DNA of 64,000 nt from Beroe forskalii (Eukaryota > Ctenophora > Nuda > Beroida > Beroidae): assembly GCA_011033025.1 (NCBI GenBank), contig WFMF01000036.1, positions 1-64,000 of the forward strand, in the 5' to 3' direction. The notes under the pieces are model-generated. The model was not told the origin of the DNA, did no database searches, and saw nothing but the letters and a program-made list of their open reading frames with translations. Below, one piece after another: positions 61,901 to 64,000 of this stretch (the first letter of the stretch is position 1; every line of letters begins with the position of its first letter). Both the position numbers and the translations under genes were made by a program.

Positions 61901-63196
61901 TGGTTTCTGGGGTAACTTCAACGTATCCGGTTATCTTGACCTTTTCGAGAGCGTCTGGTGTCGTGTCCCCCCGGCACGTGAACTTCCCGTCCAGGTAGTC
62001 TCCGTACGCTGACCTGAGGTGGCCCGGGACTTCAACTAACGGAATTTATAGCTATCCGAATATATAGCTAACGGAATTTATAGCGAACGGAATTTATAGT
62101 TAACGGAATTTATAGCTAATGGAATTTATAGCTAACGGAATTTATAACCATCAAGGTCTTTCACCAACTCTGTAGATGGCTTACAATGGTTTACAATGAT
62201 GAATCAAAATTCATCAAAGTCGCCTTTGGTGACTCGCAAGTTACCAACCCGAATGTATCAAGAAAATTTAGCTAATTTAGCTAATTAGCTAATGAATAGT
62301 CCTACAATATCTGACCTGGAGCTGATCTTGTCAACGTAAGACATGAGGGTGGATACCATCCTGTAGTCGCCTCCATTGCACCCTTTGAAGTAGCAATCCG
62401 TCATTTCCTGCTCACTGAACTTCACCTGAAAGGATTTAAGGATTCAAACTGACGTATTACTACGAGTTATGATGTTCTTGAGGCACCTCAAGTCACTTGG
62501 GTGGTGATATTGCACTTGGGCCAAGTGCAATATCACCAACTCGACTCGATCTGCCTCGATATGAGCCTCGGCATTGAAGGCTCAGACGAGCCTGAACACG
62601 TCTACTGGTGCAATATGGGTCGAGCACTTGAATGACTTACATGTAAAAGTTATTTTTATCAGGTAAACAATATTAATCGTATCCTGATCTTGAAGACATG
62701 AGAATTGAGACAGCTATAAAGTAGAAACACCCACCCTTTCTCCGGTAGCCTTGGCGTACCCAATCTCCAGGGCAGCCAGGAAGGTATGGAGGTAGCAGTT
62801 ACCGCAAGTCTCCTGGTTCTGGGCGGGGTTTATCAGCGGTGTATTGCTCCCCGGCAGTTTTATCTGCCGTGTGTCGTAAGCCTCAGGCGTCGACATGCCC
62901 GCCAGTGCGGACTCCTCCCGTTTCTGCAGCTCCGCGTTAGACAGCAAATCCCGCTCCGGCACGGCGCCGTTCTGTCCCCACTTCTCGGCAATGGTGTACA
63001 TTGCCTCGAGGTTTAAAGGCTCGCCTTCTTCCCTCGTTAGGAAGCTCAACTCAAAGATCTTACGTCGGATGGCGAGGGCTCTGCGCGGGAGGGTGATGCC
63101 GTCCGCTGCCAGCAACTTGTCCAGCAGGGAGTCCGACTCAGGGGTGGAGTGGACGGAATATTGGCAAAGTGCCAGGATGACGAAGAGAAGGTGCAT
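58929..63196 (-). CDS. Papain-family (C1A) cysteine protease with ShKT, Sushi and kringle-like domains
   Basis: Exons: 63,196-62,735; 62,425-62,316; 62,035-61,896; 60,248-58,929. Exon 1: signal peptide ([17 protein letters not shown]), a ~100-residue propeptide, then [18 protein letters not shown] with the catalytic Cys (usual QGxCGSCW is changed). Exon 2: [10 protein letters not shown] and GCNGGDY. Exon 4: catalytic His in [11 protein letters not shown], Asn in [16 protein letters not shown] (NSW is NSH here), RGTNSCGIE. After an acidic/basic linker come ShKT (CADQHPKC to [10 protein letters not shown]), Sushi ([11 protein letters not shown] to VFCQIQ), kringle-like ([29 protein letters not shown]) and a final Cys-rich segment ending CCAEHC. 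A secreted protease with binding modules is inferred. About 12 residues expected before AAIVYYGS are missing, so a small exon is unseen, and exon 2/3 phases disagree by one base. Confidence 0.88.
60249..60365 (-). repeat. Acceptor-spanning duplication before the protease's large exon
   Basis: The true site reads CTTTGCAG then GCTGCCATAGTCTATTAC (minus strand, exon edge 60,248). About 55 bp upstream on that strand the block recurs as CTCTGCAG then ACTGTAATAGTCTACTAC (near 60,314-60,290). Short AACGCTTATTTAGT repeats follow to 60,365. Confidence 0.8.
62036..62150 (-). repeat. Acceptor-containing short repeat before protease exon 3
   Basis: Five to six units of about 19-20 bp. On the minus strand each is CTATAAATTCCGTTAG or a close variant, and the last one is the acceptor itself (TTCCGTTAG then TTGAAG, exon edge 62,035). 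Confidence 0.85.
62503..62537. repeat. Perfect 17 bp palindrome in protease intron 1
   Basis: GGTGATATTGCACTTGG, one G, then its exact complement. It is flanked by GAGGC/GCCTC-rich sequence that partly repeats to 62,620. Function unknown. Confidence 0.92.
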
Positions 63197-63565
63197 TGTA
63201 CAGCTCTCCTAAAGTGATAAACGTAGTTGTGAGGATTTGGAGATCATACGGTTATGACGGATCATTGTTGCAAGACATCAGAAAGAACGGTATTTGTCAT
63301 AGGTCCATGCGTCAATGTTGCTACGTTTACTGAAATGGAAGCGGGTCTAATTTTTTCTAGCACAGCAAAATCATTATATTATGGTAGTATTCACGAGTTC
63401 GTAGCCCAGATGAAAGAAAATTTTTAATGACTATGCTCTCCTGTACTCTTGAATAAGTCCGGCACTGTTTATGGCACTATGGGTTCAAGTAAAAAGGAAA
63501 CGCAAAGAGTATTGAATTCATAACAGTTCTCTCCTAAAGTGATAAACAACTGTAGTGAAGATCTG
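63197..63565 (-). repeat. Duplicated segment upstream of the protease start codon
   Basis: TTATCACTTTAGGAGAGCTG just upstream of the ATG at 63,196 recurs about 325 bp away as TTATCACTTTAGGAGAGAAC (63,524-63,550). Both end in a plausible acceptor (CACTTTAG), suggesting a duplicated 3' splice site for a 5' UTR exon. Confidence 0.65.
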
Positions 63566-63651
63566 ATCAGTATAGTCTCTGCTTCTTCTGAAACGTTACA
63601 AAGAAAAGAATAATCTGTTTGACTCAATCCTAAAGTTGAAATTTATATACC

Positions 63652-63752
63652 TGCCATGCAATCGGGCTGTGGTTATCTTTCAACTTGCAAACAATAGCCC
63701 TGGACTGCGTCAAATTGTCATCCAGGAGCCCAATAGGAAGTGGTATTGTCAT
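63652..63752 (-). other. Possible upstream exon
   Basis: An ATG-initiated frame of about 34 codons (MTIPLPIGLLDDNLTQSR...) ends at a possible donor (GGCAG then GTATATAAA). It could be a 5' UTR exon of the protease, whose own signal peptide begins at 63,196, or the edge of another gene. The region 63,753-64,000 shows nothing else. Confidence 0.2.
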
Positions 63753-64000
63753 CGAATAAACTCCCTGTCTCTCGAGTAATTGGGAAGTATTGTTGCTCAA
63801 TTATTACGTTGGAGTTAAAGTCAGGTTTCCCTGGGAGAAACTTCGTGCAATGTGTTGCTTCAATTAAAGCTTCAAATTAAGAGACAAAACAGTTTTAATG
63901 TCCTTTCTATGAGTAATGATGGATGGAGAATTAAATTTGATTTGATATATTGCGCCTGTGTGATAAAGGCGTGGTAAACATAGCTCTGGATTGTAAAAGA

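Overview
The window is nuclear DNA of an animal. It carries spliceosomal introns with GT..AG ends, metazoan multi-domain membrane and secreted proteins (prominin, amnionless, a class A GPCR, and a papain-type protease with ShKT, Sushi and kringle domains), and CR1/L2-type retroposon debris. Introns are mostly 0.2-2 kb, intergenic DNA is AT-rich, and repeat density is high. This suits an invertebrate, possibly an early-branching lineage such as a cnidarian; the sequence alone does not fix the species.

Layout. 1-1.93 kb: about five copies of a ~355 bp satellite. 3.2-15.5 kb (minus): an ethanolamine-phosphate/phosphohydroxylysine phospho-lyase-like PLP enzyme in at least 11 exons, first exon not found. 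15.5-21.9 kb: no gene seen. 21.9-41.3 kb: a tandem duplication; each unit holds a GPCR gene followed by the 5' exons of prominin. In unit A (21,872-33,107) the GPCR is intact and the prominin exons are broken and interrupted by a CR1/L2-like element. In unit B (33,108-41,332) the GPCR reading frame is broken but prominin is intact and continues to 52.9 kb. The unit B prominin has a kringle domain in its first large ectodomain loop, and one intron holds a 4.5 kb fold-back element with ~560-590 bp inverted ends. 54.3-58.4 kb (plus): the first four exons of an amnionless-like gene, one intron of which contains a 1.8 kb inverted-ended element full of 41 bp repeats. 58.9-63.2 kb (minus): the papain-family protease gene, either convergent with amnionless or lying inside its unseen remainder.

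The most unusual pattern is that short tandem repeats have repeatedly grown across exon/intron junctions. In all four exon-rich genes the repeated unit itself contains the 5' or 3' splice site plus a few coding bases, so a real splice site sits next to as many as ~20 near-identical decoys. I count about ten such junctions. They are listed separately.

The genes do not form one obvious pathway. Prominin and amnionless are apical or endocytic membrane proteins in other animals, and the protease has a secretion signal, so an epithelial context is conceivable but not shown. A few exon joins do not fit by one base or meet a stop, and one GPCR copy differs from its sibling only by compensating homopolymer indels, so small assembly errors are likely in places.
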